Shown here: one piece after another, positions 1-8,324 of the stretch
Layout of the letters: each line of letters opens with the position of its first letter
Numbering within the stretch: the stretch's first letter is position 1
DNA from: JBHIKY01 sp042139015
GTDB taxonomy: Bacteria; Bacillota; Bacilli; Bacillales; Marinococcaceae
NCBI RefSeq assembly: GCF_042139015.1
Contig: NZ_JBHIKY010000006.1
Coordinates: forward strand, 124,001-188,000
Length of the DNA stretch: 64,000 bases
Direction: 5' to 3'
The notes under the pieces: model-generated
The model's database searches: none
What the model saw: the letters and a program-made list of their open reading frames with translations, nothing else
Told to the model about the DNA's origin: nothing
Made by a program: the position numbers and the translations under genes

Positions 1-122
1 ATTTCAGCAGTTCCTTAAAGCCTGGAGGTATTTTATTTGTTGGCAGTACAGAACAAATTTTTAACCCGGCCCAGTTCGGACTGACTTCTGCAGATACTTT
101 TTTTTACCAAAAGACAGAATGA
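1..122 (+). CDS. cheR: Chemotaxis protein methyltransferase CheR, 3' end only
   Basis: The reading frame is open from the first base (frame 3) to a TGA at 120-122 and gives about 39 C-terminal residues, including KPGGILFVGSTEQIF and ending SADTFFYQKTE. This matches the end of the SAM-dependent CheR family, which methylates glutamates on chemoreceptors. In B. subtilis cheR lies directly upstream of aroF, as here, so synteny supports the call. The N-terminal and catalytic parts lie outside the window. Confidence 0.85.
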   Translation, partial: FSSSLKPGGILFVGSTEQIFNPAQFGLTSADTFFYQKTE

Positions 123-185
123 ATCAATTTCACAAATGCTATTCTGAATGTAAAATACGAACATTCGAATTCATTCAGAATAGAA
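119..185. repeat. Dispersed repeat with internal inverted repeat (copy 1)
   Basis: The arms CTATTCTGAATG (about 138-149) and CATTCAGAATAG (about 172-183) are perfect reverse complements around a loop of about 22 nt. The segment starting gaatcaattt and running to gaacattcga recurs at 11649-11702 with few changes, so it is a dispersed element lying between cheR and aroF. It could act as a transcript hairpin, but there is no T-tract. Function unknown. Confidence 0.55.
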
Positions 186-298
186 GTTTATTTTAAACAA
201 TTTTTATGAACCAGTCGCAACAGAAAGAATAAATATGTTATCATTTAATGCATAAAAGCACTAAAGAGATACGATCGGATAGAAAGAGGAGTGGACGT

Positions 299-1471
299 AT
301 GAGGTATTTAACAGCAGGTGAGTCCCATGGACCACAGCAGACAACGATAGTTGAAGGTCTTCCTGCACAATTGGAATTACTGCAGGAGGATATTAACGTG
401 GAACTTGCACGCCGCCAGGGAGGATATGGGCGAGGGCGCCGAATGCAGATTGAAAAGGATAAGGTGACTTTTCTCAGCGGTGTGCGGCACGGGAGAACAA
501 CTGGTGCACCGGTGACGCTCGTCGTAGAAAATGATGATTTTAAACATTGGACAAAAATTATGGGTGCAGAGCCTTTAACTGAAGAAGAGGAAAAAGAAGT
601 CAAAAGAAAAATTACTCGTCCGCGTCCGGGCCATGCCGATTTAAATGGATCTATTAAATACGGACACCGGGATATGCGTAATGTATTGGAACGATCCTCA
701 GCCAGGGAAACCACCGCTAGAGTATGCGCAGGGGCTGTGGCAAAAAAGCTGTTAAAGTCTTTTGGGATTGAAGTGGGCGGCCAGGTTCTCGAAATTGGCG
801 GTGTGAAAGCCGAAGAAACCAGCTACAGTAATATTGCGGATTTACGAGAGCGCACAGAAGCTTCTCCGGTCAGGTGCCTTGATAAAGCTGCAGAAGAAAA
901 AATGATGCAGGCAATTGATGATGCCAAAAAAGAAGGCGATTCAATTGGCGGTATTGTACAGACTGTTATAACCGGTGTTCCAACTGGTATGGGGAGCCAC
1001 GTACAATTTGATCGTAAGCTCGACTCGAAAATTGCAGGAGCAGTGATGAGCATTAATGCTTTTAAAGGAGTGGAGGTTGGACTTGGGTTTGAGGCCGCAC
1101 ACCTGCCTGGAAGCCGTGTACATGATGAAATTTTATGGGATGAGGAGCATGGTTATTACAGAAAGACTAATAATCTCGGAGGCTTTGAAGGCGGGATGAC
1201 AACCGGCATGCCTATAGTAATCCAGGGTGTTATGAAACCAATTCCTACCTTATATAAGCCACTGAAAAGCGTTGATATAGACACTAAAGAACCTTTTAAT
1301 GCGAGCATAGAACGCTCTGACAGCTGTGCAGTTCCGGCAGCCTCCGTAGTGATGGAAAATGTTATTGCCTGGGAAGTGGCCGGGGCTTTTCTTGAAATGT
1401 TTGGTACAGACCGGATGGATGCCATTAAGGAAAATGTAGAAAGACATAAACGATGGGCGAGAGAATTTTAA
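299..1471 (+). CDS. aroF: Chorismate synthase
   Basis: Converts 5-enolpyruvylshikimate-3-phosphate to chorismate with reduced FMN, the last step of the shikimate pathway; called aroC in most bacteria and aroF in B. subtilis. The product is 390 aa, the length of the B. subtilis enzyme. It has the N-terminal GESHGP motif (residues 7-12), the GHRDMRNVLERSSARE signature near 120 and the C-terminal RSDSCAVPAAS block. The start chosen is the ATG after AGAGGAG; an in-frame ATG at 248 would add 17 unlike residues. First complete gene of the aromatic supraoperon; its stop overlaps the aroB start. Confidence 0.96.
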   Translation: MRYLTAGESHGPQQTTIVEGLPAQLELLQEDINVELARRQGGYGRGRRMQIEKDKVTFLSGVRHGRTTGAPVTLVVENDDFKHWTKIMGAEPLTEEEEKEVKRKITRPRPGHADLNGSIKYGHRDMRNVLERSSARETTARVCAGAVAKKLLKSFGIEVGGQVLEIGGVKAEETSYSNIADLRERTEASPVRCLDKAAEEKMMQAIDDAKKEGDSIGGIVQTVITGVPTGMGSHVQFDRKLDSKIAGAVMSINAFKGVEVGLGFEAAHLPGSRVHDEILWDEEHGYYRKTNNLGGFEGGMTTGMPIVIQGVMKPIPTLYKPLKSVDIDTKEPFNASIERSDSCAVPAASVVMENVIAWEVAGAFLEMFGTDRMDAIKENVERHKRWAREF

Positions 1472-2565
1472 TGGAGCAATTAATCGTTCAGACCAATGCA
1501 GAGGCATATCCAGTGTACGTTGGAGAGGGAATTAGAAAAGATGCCTCACAGCTTTTGAAAGATCAGTTGTATATGAAAAGTAAAGCGATGATCATAACGG
1601 ATGATCAAGTGGGTCCATTATATGCTGGTGAATTAAAAGAAATACTTTCTTCAGTCATTTCTGTCGAGATTTATACTATACCGGCAGGGGAAGAAAGTAA
1701 ATCTTTCCTGGAGCTTGAAAAATTATTAACATCCTTTATTAAAAATGGACTGGACCGCCAATCAGTAATTATCGCTCTTGGAGGAGGAGTTATAGGGGAC
1801 CTGGCAGGCTTTGCTGCAGCTACCTATATGAGGGGTATTTCATTTATACAAATCCCCACAACGCTGCTGGCACATGACAGCAGTGTCGGAGGTAAAACGG
1901 GAATTAACCACCCGCTTGGCAAAAATTTAATTGGATCGTTTCATCAGCCGGAAGCGGTGCTTTATGATACAGATACCCTGCAATCACTTCCTGATAAAGA
2001 ATGGCGTTCCGGTTTTGCCGAAATGATCAAACATGCTTATATCAGAGATGCAGAATTTTTAGAATGGCTTCAAGAAAATGTCCAATCCATAGATGATATT
2101 AAGTCCGGTATAATAAATAAATTTTTAGCTCGTTCCATTAAAGTGAAGGCGGATATAGTTAAGGAAGACGTAAGGGAAAAAGGAATCCGTGCATTTTTAA
2201 ATTTTGGCCACACGCTAGGTCATGCACTGGAAGCTGTCTCAGGCTATGGGAAAATTACTCATGGAGAAGCCGTAGGGGCAGGAATGATTTTCGCATTAAA
2301 AGTAAGTAATCAGCTTGGGCTTTCAAACTGGAATATTGTTAAGGAAAAAGCATGGCTGGACTCTATTGGTTTTCCGACAGAAGCTCCGAAGAATTTCCAT
2401 GCCAAAGATCTTATTCAAGCAATGAAAAAAGATAAGAAAACGACTGCAGGAAGCATTAGGTTTGTGTTAGTGACTCAGCCCGGAGTCCCAAGAATAGAAA
2501 CGGTAGAAGAAGATACTCTGCTTTCTATTTTGCAGGAGGATTACAAAGGGGGCGAGAAAGCATGA
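1471..2565 (+). CDS. aroB: 3-Dehydroquinate synthase
   Basis: Second shikimate-pathway enzyme: it converts DAHP to 3-dehydroquinate using NAD and a divalent metal. The product is 364 aa, normal for the family. Visible motifs are the glycine-rich NAD segment GGGVIGDLAGFAAATYMRG near 100, the HDSSVGGKTG(I)NH loop, and the metal-binding stretches FNFGHTLGHALE and HGEAVGAGM. The start is the ATG overlapping the aroF stop (TAATG), giving MEQLIVQTN; an upstream ATG at 1453 lies inside aroF. The stop overlaps the aroH start by four bases, so the genes are probably translationally coupled. Confidence 0.96.
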   Translation: MEQLIVQTNAEAYPVYVGEGIRKDASQLLKDQLYMKSKAMIITDDQVGPLYAGELKEILSSVISVEIYTIPAGEESKSFLELEKLLTSFIKNGLDRQSVIIALGGGVIGDLAGFAAATYMRGISFIQIPTTLLAHDSSVGGKTGINHPLGKNLIGSFHQPEAVLYDTDTLQSLPDKEWRSGFAEMIKHAYIRDAEFLEWLQENVQSIDDIKSGIINKFLARSIKVKADIVKEDVREKGIRAFLNFGHTLGHALEAVSGYGKITHGEAVGAGMIFALKVSNQLGLSNWNIVKEKAWLDSIGFPTEAPKNFHAKDLIQAMKKDKKTTAGSIRFVLVTQPGVPRIETVEEDTLLSILQEDYKGGEKA

Positions 2566-2945
2566 TAAGAGGAATTCGAGGGGCAACCACTGTCAGTGAA
2601 AACAATGAAAATGCCATTTTACAGGCTACGTGGGAGCTTCTTGATAAAATAATTGCTGAAAACCATCTTCAAGCGGAAAGCGTAGCCCATATTTGGTTTA
2701 CTGTAACAAGTGATTTGAACGCAGCTTTTCCGGCAAAGGTGACCAGATCCTTTGAAGGCTGGGATTATGTACCTGTAATGTGCGCAACTGAGATCCCTGT
2801 GCCGGGCAGTCTTGAAATGTGTATCCGCATTATGGTCAGTGCGGAAACTGAAAAATCACAGGCAGATATTCAGCACATCTACCTTAGAGATGCCGAAATA
2901 CTCAGACCTGATTTGCGGTTGACAGATTCTAAAAAAAGCGTGTAA
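2562..2945 (+). CDS. aroH: Chorismate mutase, monofunctional AroH type
   Basis: Rearranges chorismate to prephenate, the branch towards Phe and Tyr. The 127 aa equal the B. subtilis AroH length. The residues aligning with the known active site are present: Arg6 in IRGATT, Cys74, Glu77, Arg89 in CIRIM, and Tyr107. The ATGA overlap with aroB suggests coupled translation. The trp promoter lies inside the last codons of this gene, as in B. subtilis. Confidence 0.96.
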   Translation: MIRGIRGATTVSENNENAILQATWELLDKIIAENHLQAESVAHIWFTVTSDLNAAFPAKVTRSFEGWDYVPVMCATEIPVPGSLEMCIRIMVSAETEKSQADIQHIYLRDAEILRPDLRLTDSKKSV

Positions 2946-2948
2946 TAT
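2919..2948 (+). promoter_or_regulatory. trp operon promoter inside the aroH 3' end
   Basis: A TTGACA (2919-2924) and TAATAT (2943-2948) are separated by 18 bp, a good sigma-A promoter. It lets trpEDCFBA-hisC-tyrA be transcribed separately from the upstream aro genes. A start near 2955 would put the first clear TRAP triplet about 35 nt into the transcript, the same geometry as in B. subtilis. Confidence 0.8.
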
Positions 2949-2989
2949 GAAGACAGTATAGATTAGTGTAGTAAGTGTATAAATCAACC

Positions 2990-3049
2990 GAGCAGAGCGA
3001 GTTTAGAAGAGTAAAGAGAGCAGAGTGGAGAAGAGCGGAGTGTGTTGAG
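2990..3049 (+). promoter_or_regulatory. TRAP-binding site array of the trp leader
   Basis: Eleven GAG/TAG triplets lie at 2990, 2995, 2999, 3004, 3009, 3018, 3023, 3028, 3033, 3038 and 3047, mostly with 2-nt spacers. This is the signature of the 11-subunit TRAP (MtrB) RNA-binding ring, which with bound tryptophan wraps this RNA and favours termination. AAGAGC (3031-3036) can pair with GCTCTT (3059-3064), and GAGCG (3033-3037) with CGCTC (3075-3079), as candidate antiterminator pairings. mtrB is not in the window; in B. subtilis it is a few genes upstream of cheR. Confidence 0.88.
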
Positions 3050-3066
3050 ACAAATTCGGCTCTTTT

Positions 3067-3097
3067 GCCTGAAACGCTCGTTTCAGGCTTTTATTAT
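3067..3097 (+). terminator. trp leader attenuator terminator
   Basis: GCCTGAAA (3067-3074) and TTTCAGGC (3081-3088) form an 8-bp stem with a 6-nt loop, followed by TTTTATTAT. It lies just downstream of the TRAP triplets and upstream of trpE, so it is the intrinsic terminator used for tryptophan-dependent attenuation. Confidence 0.88.
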
Positions 3098-3114
3098 AAT
3101 ATATTAACATTCTT

Positions 3115-3201
3115 CGGCACTCATTAAATGTGCCGGCCTCCCTGCATTACTGCCTTCCTGTCTTCTTTTCCTATGCGCTCTCTGTTCAACATAGAGAGGG
3201 G
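3115..3201 (+). promoter_or_regulatory. trpE leader hairpins, including one that can hide the trpE ribosome site
   Basis: CGGCAC (3115-3120) and GTGCCG (3130-3135) form a perfect stem. Downstream, CTCTCT (3178-3183) can pair with AGAGAG (3193-3198), which is part of the trpE Shine-Dalgarno sequence GAGAGGGG. B. subtilis trpE is also controlled by a TRAP-dependent hairpin that sequesters its ribosome site, so a similar translational control is likely. The pairing was read by eye. Confidence 0.55.
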
Positions 3202-3208
3202 ATTCCCA

Positions 3209-4747
3209 ATGACCGAAACAACAGAAAAACTATTTACGGAAACGGCTTCTGCTTATCGAATGGTTCCTTATGTGAGGACGTTTTTTACTGATACGTTAAC
3301 TCCAATTGAAATTTTTCGAAAGCTTGAGCGCGACGCGGTGTTTATTTTAGAAAGTAAAGATGAGGCTTCCCCCTGGTCAAGGTATTCTTTTATCGGCCTT
3401 ACTCCAAATTACAGGATCACGGAATTAAATGGAGAATATTCGTTCGTAGATAAAGACAATAATCCAATCAAACAAAGCAGCAGCCTCGCATCTATTTTTG
3501 ATGAAGCCATATCCTGGCTGCATCCTGCAACACCGGAAGTTCAGGTTCCTTTTAAAGGCGGTGCGGTCGGTGTTGTCTCCTATGATGCAGTGGAGCGCTT
3601 CGAACCAAAGCTTTCAAGTATTCAGAATGAAAATACGGAAGAGCTCGTTCATTTAATTTTTTGTGAAACGTTAATAGCCCTTGATCATGAATCAAAAGAG
3701 CTTACCTTTATCCATTACAGCGATCAGGAAGAAAGCACTGTGGCTGATAGGTATGCAAAAGCAAAAGACCTCGTCTCCTCCTGCATGACAGCATTAACGA
3801 ACGGAGTAAAGAAAGACGCATTTTTATCTCCAATGCAGCCGGGAACGTCAATTGATTTTACCGCGGTGAAATCCAACTATGAAAAGCAGCAGTTCATGGA
3901 CGATGTCAATAAAATAAAAGATTATATCCGTGATGGTGATATATTTCAGGCAGTTCTTTCTCAGCGGTTTGAACGGAAGATAACGGTATCTGCTTTTGAT
4001 ATTTACAGGGTGCTGCGTATGGTCAATCCTTCTCCCTATATGTTTTACTTGAAGGTCGGCACGAAAGAAGTCGTAGGGAGCTCCCCGGAGCGGCTTGTTC
4101 AAGTGCAGGACGGCCATATGGAAATCCATCCAATTGCCGGCACTAGAAAAAGAGGTGCTACTATCGAGGAGGATCAGGCCTTAATGGAAGATCTTCTCCA
4201 GGATGATAAAGAGCGAGCAGAGCATTATATGCTCGTTGATTTAGCCAGAAATGATGTCGGAAGAGTAGCGGAATATGGAAGTGTTGAGACCCCGGTTCTT
4301 CTGGAAATAGGGAAATTTTCACATGTAATGCATATTATTTCTAAGGTAACCGGGAAAATTTCAGACCAGACAAAAGCAGTGGATGCACTTCAGGCATCTT
4401 TTCCGGCCGGAACTGTTTCAGGAGCACCAAAAATCCGAGCTATGGAAATCTTAAAAGAACTCGAGCCAGATAAGAGAGGAATGTATGCAGGCGCTGTCTG
4501 CTATATGGGGTTTGATGGGAATTTGGATTCTTGTATTGCAATCAGAACCATGATTATTGAAGAAGGAAAAGCAAAAATTCAGGCAGGCGCAGGCATTGTG
4601 GCAGATTCAGTACCGGAAAATGAATATGAAGAGACACGTAATAAAGCGGCAGCGCTGATAAAAGCAGTAGAAACAGCAGAGCAAATGTTCAGCAGAGATG
4701 AGGAGGAGAAGAGAATTGATAAAGAACATTCTAGGCAAATGTATTGA
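3209..4747 (+). CDS. trpE: Anthranilate synthase component I
   Basis: Makes anthranilate from chorismate, the committed step to tryptophan. The product is 512 aa from the ATG preceded by GAGAGGGG; the frame stays open upstream to 3128 but that region is the leader. An N-terminal regulatory part (ILESKDEASPWSRYS resembles the Trp-feedback site) is followed by the chorismate-binding domain with HPIAGTRKRG, LVDLARNDVGRV and GTVSGAPKIRAMEI. No glutamine amidotransferase gene (trpG) is in this operon; in B. subtilis that subunit (PabA) comes from the folate locus, and the same is inferred here. Confidence 0.96.
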   Translation: MTETTEKLFTETASAYRMVPYVRTFFTDTLTPIEIFRKLERDAVFILESKDEASPWSRYSFIGLTPNYRITELNGEYSFVDKDNNPIKQSSSLASIFDEAISWLHPATPEVQVPFKGGAVGVVSYDAVERFEPKLSSIQNENTEELVHLIFCETLIALDHESKELTFIHYSDQEESTVADRYAKAKDLVSSCMTALTNGVKKDAFLSPMQPGTSIDFTAVKSNYEKQQFMDDVNKIKDYIRDGDIFQAVLSQRFERKITVSAFDIYRVLRMVNPSPYMFYLKVGTKEVVGSSPERLVQVQDGHMEIHPIAGTRKRGATIEEDQALMEDLLQDDKERAEHYMLVDLARNDVGRVAEYGSVETPVLLEIGKFSHVMHIISKVTGKISDQTKAVDALQASFPAGTVSGAPKIRAMEILKELEPDKRGMYAGAVCYMGFDGNLDSCIAIRTMIIEEGKAKIQAGAGIVADSVPENEYEETRNKAAALIKAVETAEQMFSRDEEEKRIDKEHSRQMY

Positions 4748-5741
4748 AGGGGCAAGTTTAACTGAGCAGGAAGCAAAAACGGTCATGGATGAAGTAATGA
4801 GTGGAAAAGCAACGGAAAGCCAGATAGCAAGTCTCTTGACGATATTACGTTTTCGAGGAGAAACAGTAGATGAAATGACTGGTTTTGCACGTTCCATGCG
4901 TGATCACGTTCTGTCTATTCCACACGAGGAAACAAACGTAATTGATACATGCGGGACAGGCGGCGACCAAAGCTCCACTTATAATATTTCTACCGCCTCG
5001 GCCATTGCACTATCATCTTTTGGTCTAAAGGTTGCAAAGCATGGTAATCGTTCCGTGTCTTCAAAAAGCGGGAGTGCAGACGTTTTGGAACAGCTGCAGA
5101 TTTCAGTTCAAACAACTCCAGATGCAGCTTCAGAAAGCCTGAGAAGAAATGGTATGGCTTTCTTGTTCGCTCCTCTCTATCATGTGGCGATGAAGCATGC
5201 TGTCAATCCGAGAAAAGAAATAGGATTCAGGACGATATTTAATCTGCTCGGTCCACTGACAAACCCGGCAAATGCTGAAGCCCAAGTTATCGGAGTATTT
5301 AATAAGGAATACGGTTTAAAAATGGCTGAAACATTGCAGAGACTGGGCACGAGAAGAGCATTATTTGTTACAGGAGAAGACGGTCTTGACGAAATAACGA
5401 TTACAGGCAGGTCTTTCATTACAGAAGTTAATAACGGAAAAATAACTCAATACGAAATCAAACCGGAGGACCTGGGAGCAAAAACAGCTGAATTAAAAGA
5501 AGTGCAGGTATCCACTCCGAAGGCAAGTGCGGACCTTATTAAGGCTGTTTTTTCGGGAAAGGCTGCAGGGCCGGCAGCAGACATTTTACTTTTAAACGTC
5601 GCGGCAGGACTCTATATCGCAGGGCATACAGATTCTTTAGCAGCAGGATTTCAGGAAGGAAAACAGGCACTTATAGAGGGAAGTTATTTGAAGCAGCTTA
5701 CTATCCTGCAGGATGAGAAGGTGGAAGAACAACATGCTTAA
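4716..5741 (+). CDS. trpD: Anthranilate phosphoribosyltransferase
   Basis: Transfers phosphoribose from PRPP to anthranilate. The PRPP-binding motif DTCGTGGDQSSTYN and the KHGNRSVSSKSGSADVLE segment are diagnostic. The best start is the TTG at 4716, which follows AGGAGGAG with good spacing and gives 341 aa; the in-frame ATG at 4698 has no ribosome site. The gene overlaps the end of trpE by 32 bp, and its 3' end overlaps the trpC start region, as expected for a tightly coupled trp operon. Confidence 0.95.
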   Translation: MIKNILGKCIEGASLTEQEAKTVMDEVMSGKATESQIASLLTILRFRGETVDEMTGFARSMRDHVLSIPHEETNVIDTCGTGGDQSSTYNISTASAIALSSFGLKVAKHGNRSVSSKSGSADVLEQLQISVQTTPDAASESLRRNGMAFLFAPLYHVAMKHAVNPRKEIGFRTIFNLLGPLTNPANAEAQVIGVFNKEYGLKMAETLQRLGTRRALFVTGEDGLDEITITGRSFITEVNNGKITQYEIKPEDLGAKTAELKEVQVSTPKASADLIKAVFSGKAAGPAADILLLNVAAGLYIAGHTDSLAAGFQEGKQALIEGSYLKQLTILQDEKVEEQHA

Positions 5742-6510
5742 TAAAATTTTAGAGACAAAAAAAGAAGAAATAAAGCACTTAAAGCTGCCGAATAAAATGA
5801 AGGTGAAGCATGTTTCTTTAAAGGAAGCTCTTTTACATGATCCAGAGCAGGTGCAGGTACTCGCAGAGGTGAAAAAAGCCTCGCCTTCAAAAGGCCTGAT
5901 CCGGGAGAATTTTCATCCTGCTGAAATTGCTGCTGCCTACGAAAGAGGCGGCGCGGCTGCTTTATCGATTTTAACAGATGAAAAATATTTTCAAGGAAGC
6001 AGAAACTATTTAATGTACGTGAAGCAGCTAGTTTCTCTGCCAGTGCTCCGTAAAGACTTCATAATTGATAAAATCCAGGTTGAAGAAAGTGCGCGGATGG
6101 GCGCAGATGCTATCTTGTTAATTGCCGCTGCTCTTTCTCCAACGGAATTATATACATTGTATAAGGAAGCAGTGGATCAAGGCATGGAAGTTCTTGTTGA
6201 ATTTCACTCTCAGCTGGAAATTGAACAGGTGTTCGAAGTATTTGAACCTGAAATTGCAGGAATTAATAACCGGGATCTGCACACCTTTGAAACGAGCTTA
6301 GAGGTTACTGCTTCCCTTTCATCCTTCATTCCACAAAACTGTGTCCTCGTGAGTGAGAGTGGTATATATACGAAGGAGGATGTTGAAAAAGTCCGCCAAT
6401 CTGGGGCAAAAGCAGTTCTGGTGGGGGAATCTCTTATGCGTGAAGAAAATGTTGAGAACGCATTGAGGCGATTAAAAGGAGAGAACAACAATGGCACGTC
6501 CGCTTTATAA
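5734..6510 (+). CDS. trpC: Indole-3-glycerol-phosphate synthase
   Basis: TIM-barrel enzyme that closes the indole ring of CdRP to give indole-3-glycerol phosphate. The 258-aa product shows the family landmarks LAEVKKASPSKG, VLRKDFIID, LVEFHS, GINNRDLHTFET and VSESGI. The start is the ATG following AAGGTGG; an upstream in-frame ATG at 5713 lies inside trpD. It overlaps trpD by 8 bp and trpF by 20 bp. Confidence 0.95.
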   Translation: MLNKILETKKEEIKHLKLPNKMKVKHVSLKEALLHDPEQVQVLAEVKKASPSKGLIRENFHPAEIAAAYERGGAAALSILTDEKYFQGSRNYLMYVKQLVSLPVLRKDFIIDKIQVEESARMGADAILLIAAALSPTELYTLYKEAVDQGMEVLVEFHSQLEIEQVFEVFEPEIAGINNRDLHTFETSLEVTASLSSFIPQNCVLVSESGIYTKEDVEKVRQSGAKAVLVGESLMREENVENALRRLKGENNNGTSAL

Positions 6511-7144
6511 ATGCTGCGGTCTCCATTCAGAGGAAGATGTCCGTATCATTGCACAATCTGGCGCAGATATAGCAGGGTTTGTCATGGCAGAGAGCAGGCG
6601 TAAAATTCGGCCGGAAGAGGTGACTTCCTGGTTGGAAAAGTACCCCCTCTCTGGAAAAAAGACCGCTCTTTTATTTGTGAATGCAGATATGAATGAGATA
6701 GTAGAATCATTTAAGCATATTCGTCCCGAAATCATACAGCTGCATGGAGAAGAATCAATAGAGCAGATAAAGTCTATCCAGGAACGGCTGCCTGCTGAAG
6801 TATGGAAAGCGTTGCCTCATGACAATACAACCATCGGCAAAATGAATGCTTATCTTCCTTATGTGGATGGTTTCGTAATAGACGCTAAAGTGAAGGGATT
6901 AAGAGGCGGCACTGGTAAGCAGTTTGATTGGAATCACGTGCCGGATTATGTGCTGTTTGGAAAGAAAAATAATATTCCCGTCTTGATTGCCGGCGGGATT
7001 AATCATTCTAATATTGATGAACTGCTGGGATTTGAACCATACGGTGTTGATGTCTCCAGTGGAATTGAAAAAGAAGGAAGAAAAAATTCTCATTTAGTGA
7101 ATCAAATAGAAAAGAGGCTGAATAAGAATGAGGAATTATCCTGA
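6491..7144 (+). CDS. trpF: Phosphoribosylanthranilate isomerase
   Basis: Catalyses the Amadori rearrangement of PRA to CdRP. The product is 217 aa, close to B. subtilis TrpF. Landmarks are YKCCGL near the N terminus, where the second Cys takes the catalytic position of the usual KICG motif, IQLHGEE, GGTGKQFDW, IAGGI and GVDVSSGIE with a following KN. A good AAAGGAG ribosome site lies within the 3' end of trpC. It overlaps trpB by 17 bp. Confidence 0.94.
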   Translation: MARPLYKCCGLHSEEDVRIIAQSGADIAGFVMAESRRKIRPEEVTSWLEKYPLSGKKTALLFVNADMNEIVESFKHIRPEIIQLHGEESIEQIKSIQERLPAEVWKALPHDNTTIGKMNAYLPYVDGFVIDAKVKGLRGGTGKQFDWNHVPDYVLFGKKNNIPVLIAGGINHSNIDELLGFEPYGVDVSSGIEKEGRKNSHLVNQIEKRLNKNEELS

Positions 7145-8324
7145 CGACAGAGGAAGGTTTGGCTCGTTCGGAGGCAAATATGTGCCGGAAACGTTAATGT
7201 ATGCGCTGGATGAGCTTGAGAAGGCATTCGAAGAAGCGTGGAATGATGCTTTTTTTATGGACGAATATAATCAAACTCTTGCTGAATACGCAGGAAGACC
7301 AACTCCGCTGACTTTTGCTGAACGGTTAACAAAGAAAATAGGCGGTGCAAGGATATATTTAAAAAGAGAGGATCTTCTTCATACCGGTGCCCATAAATTG
7401 AATAATGCAATTGGACAGGCTCTGCTCGCCAAAAGAATGGGAAAAAAGAAAGTTGTTGCAGAAACGGGGGCAGGGCAGCACGGTGTGGCCACTGCAACAG
7501 TTTGTGCAAGACTGGGCCTGGAGTGCAGAGTTTTCATGGGAGAAGAGGACATGAAACGCCAGGAGCTTAATGTGTTTCGAATGGAACTGCTCGGAGCAGA
7601 AGTTATTCCTGCTGTCTCCGGAAGTAAGACGTTAAAAGATGCTACCAATGAAGCTATCCGCTACTGGGTGGCAAACGTAGAAGATACTTTTTATTTAATA
7701 GGATCTGTTGTGGGTCCTCATCCTTATCCAAAAATGGTTAGAAATTTTCAAAGGATTATTGGGGATGAAACGAAAGCACAGCTCCATCAAATTGAACAGC
7801 AGCTTCCCGATGCTGCTGCGGCGTGTGTTGGTGGCGGCAGCAACGCCATTGGTTTGTTTTATCCTTTTTTAGAAGATGATGTAAAACTATATGGAGCGGA
7901 GGCGGCAGGGCTGGGGATTCATACTGAAAAACATGCTGCTACGATCAGTAAGGGAACGAAAGGTGTTATCCATGGGTCTCTGACGTATTTAATTCAAGAT
8001 GAAAACGGCCAGATTATTGAACCTTATTCGATTTCAGCTGGTCTGGACTATCCGGGAATTGGACCGGAGCATGCTCACCTTGCTGAAAGTGGCAGGGTTG
8101 AATACAGTGGTGTAACAGATGAAGAATCTCTGGCTGCTCTTTCACTGCTGACTAGAACAGAAGGGATTCTCCCTGCAATTGAAAGCGCTCATGCCCTTCA
8201 CCTGGCCTTTGAAAAAGCAGAACAAATGCCCGAGAATTCAGTTATGGTGATTTGTTTGTCAGGCCGCGGCGATAAAGATGTAAATTCAATTAAGAAATCG
8301 ATGGAACATGGGGAGGGGAATTAA
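7128..8324 (+). CDS. trpB: Tryptophan synthase beta subunit
   Basis: PLP enzyme that joins indole and serine to make tryptophan. The 398-aa product begins with RGRFGSFGGKYVPETLM and has the PLP-lysine stretch HTGAHKLNNAIGQALLAK, the catalytic AETGAGQHGVATA loop and the phosphate cradle GGGSNAIG. It works as an alpha2-beta2 complex with TrpA, encoded immediately after it with no gap. Confidence 0.97.
   Translation: MRNYPDDRGRFGSFGGKYVPETLMYALDELEKAFEEAWNDAFFMDEYNQTLAEYAGRPTPLTFAERLTKKIGGARIYLKREDLLHTGAHKLNNAIGQALLAKRMGKKKVVAETGAGQHGVATATVCARLGLECRVFMGEEDMKRQELNVFRMELLGAEVIPAVSGSKTLKDATNEAIRYWVANVEDTFYLIGSVVGPHPYPKMVRNFQRIIGDETKAQLHQIEQQLPDAAAACVGGGSNAIGLFYPFLEDDVKLYGAEAAGLGIHTEKHAATISKGTKGVIHGSLTYLIQDENGQIIEPYSISAGLDYPGIGPEHAHLAESGRVEYSGVTDEESLAALSLLTRTEGILPAIESAHALHLAFEKAEQMPENSVMVICLSGRGDKDVNSIKKSMEHGEGN

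Noticed and set aside
241..714. 157-codon reverse ORF opposite aroF
   Set aside because: Shadow of the well-supported chorismate synthase gene; composition is that of an antisense frame.
2959..2971. Three TAG triplets at 5-nt spacing upstream of the TRAP array
   Set aside because: They fall within the first bases of the predicted transcript and are separated from the main array by 19 nt; eleven triplets already exist downstream.
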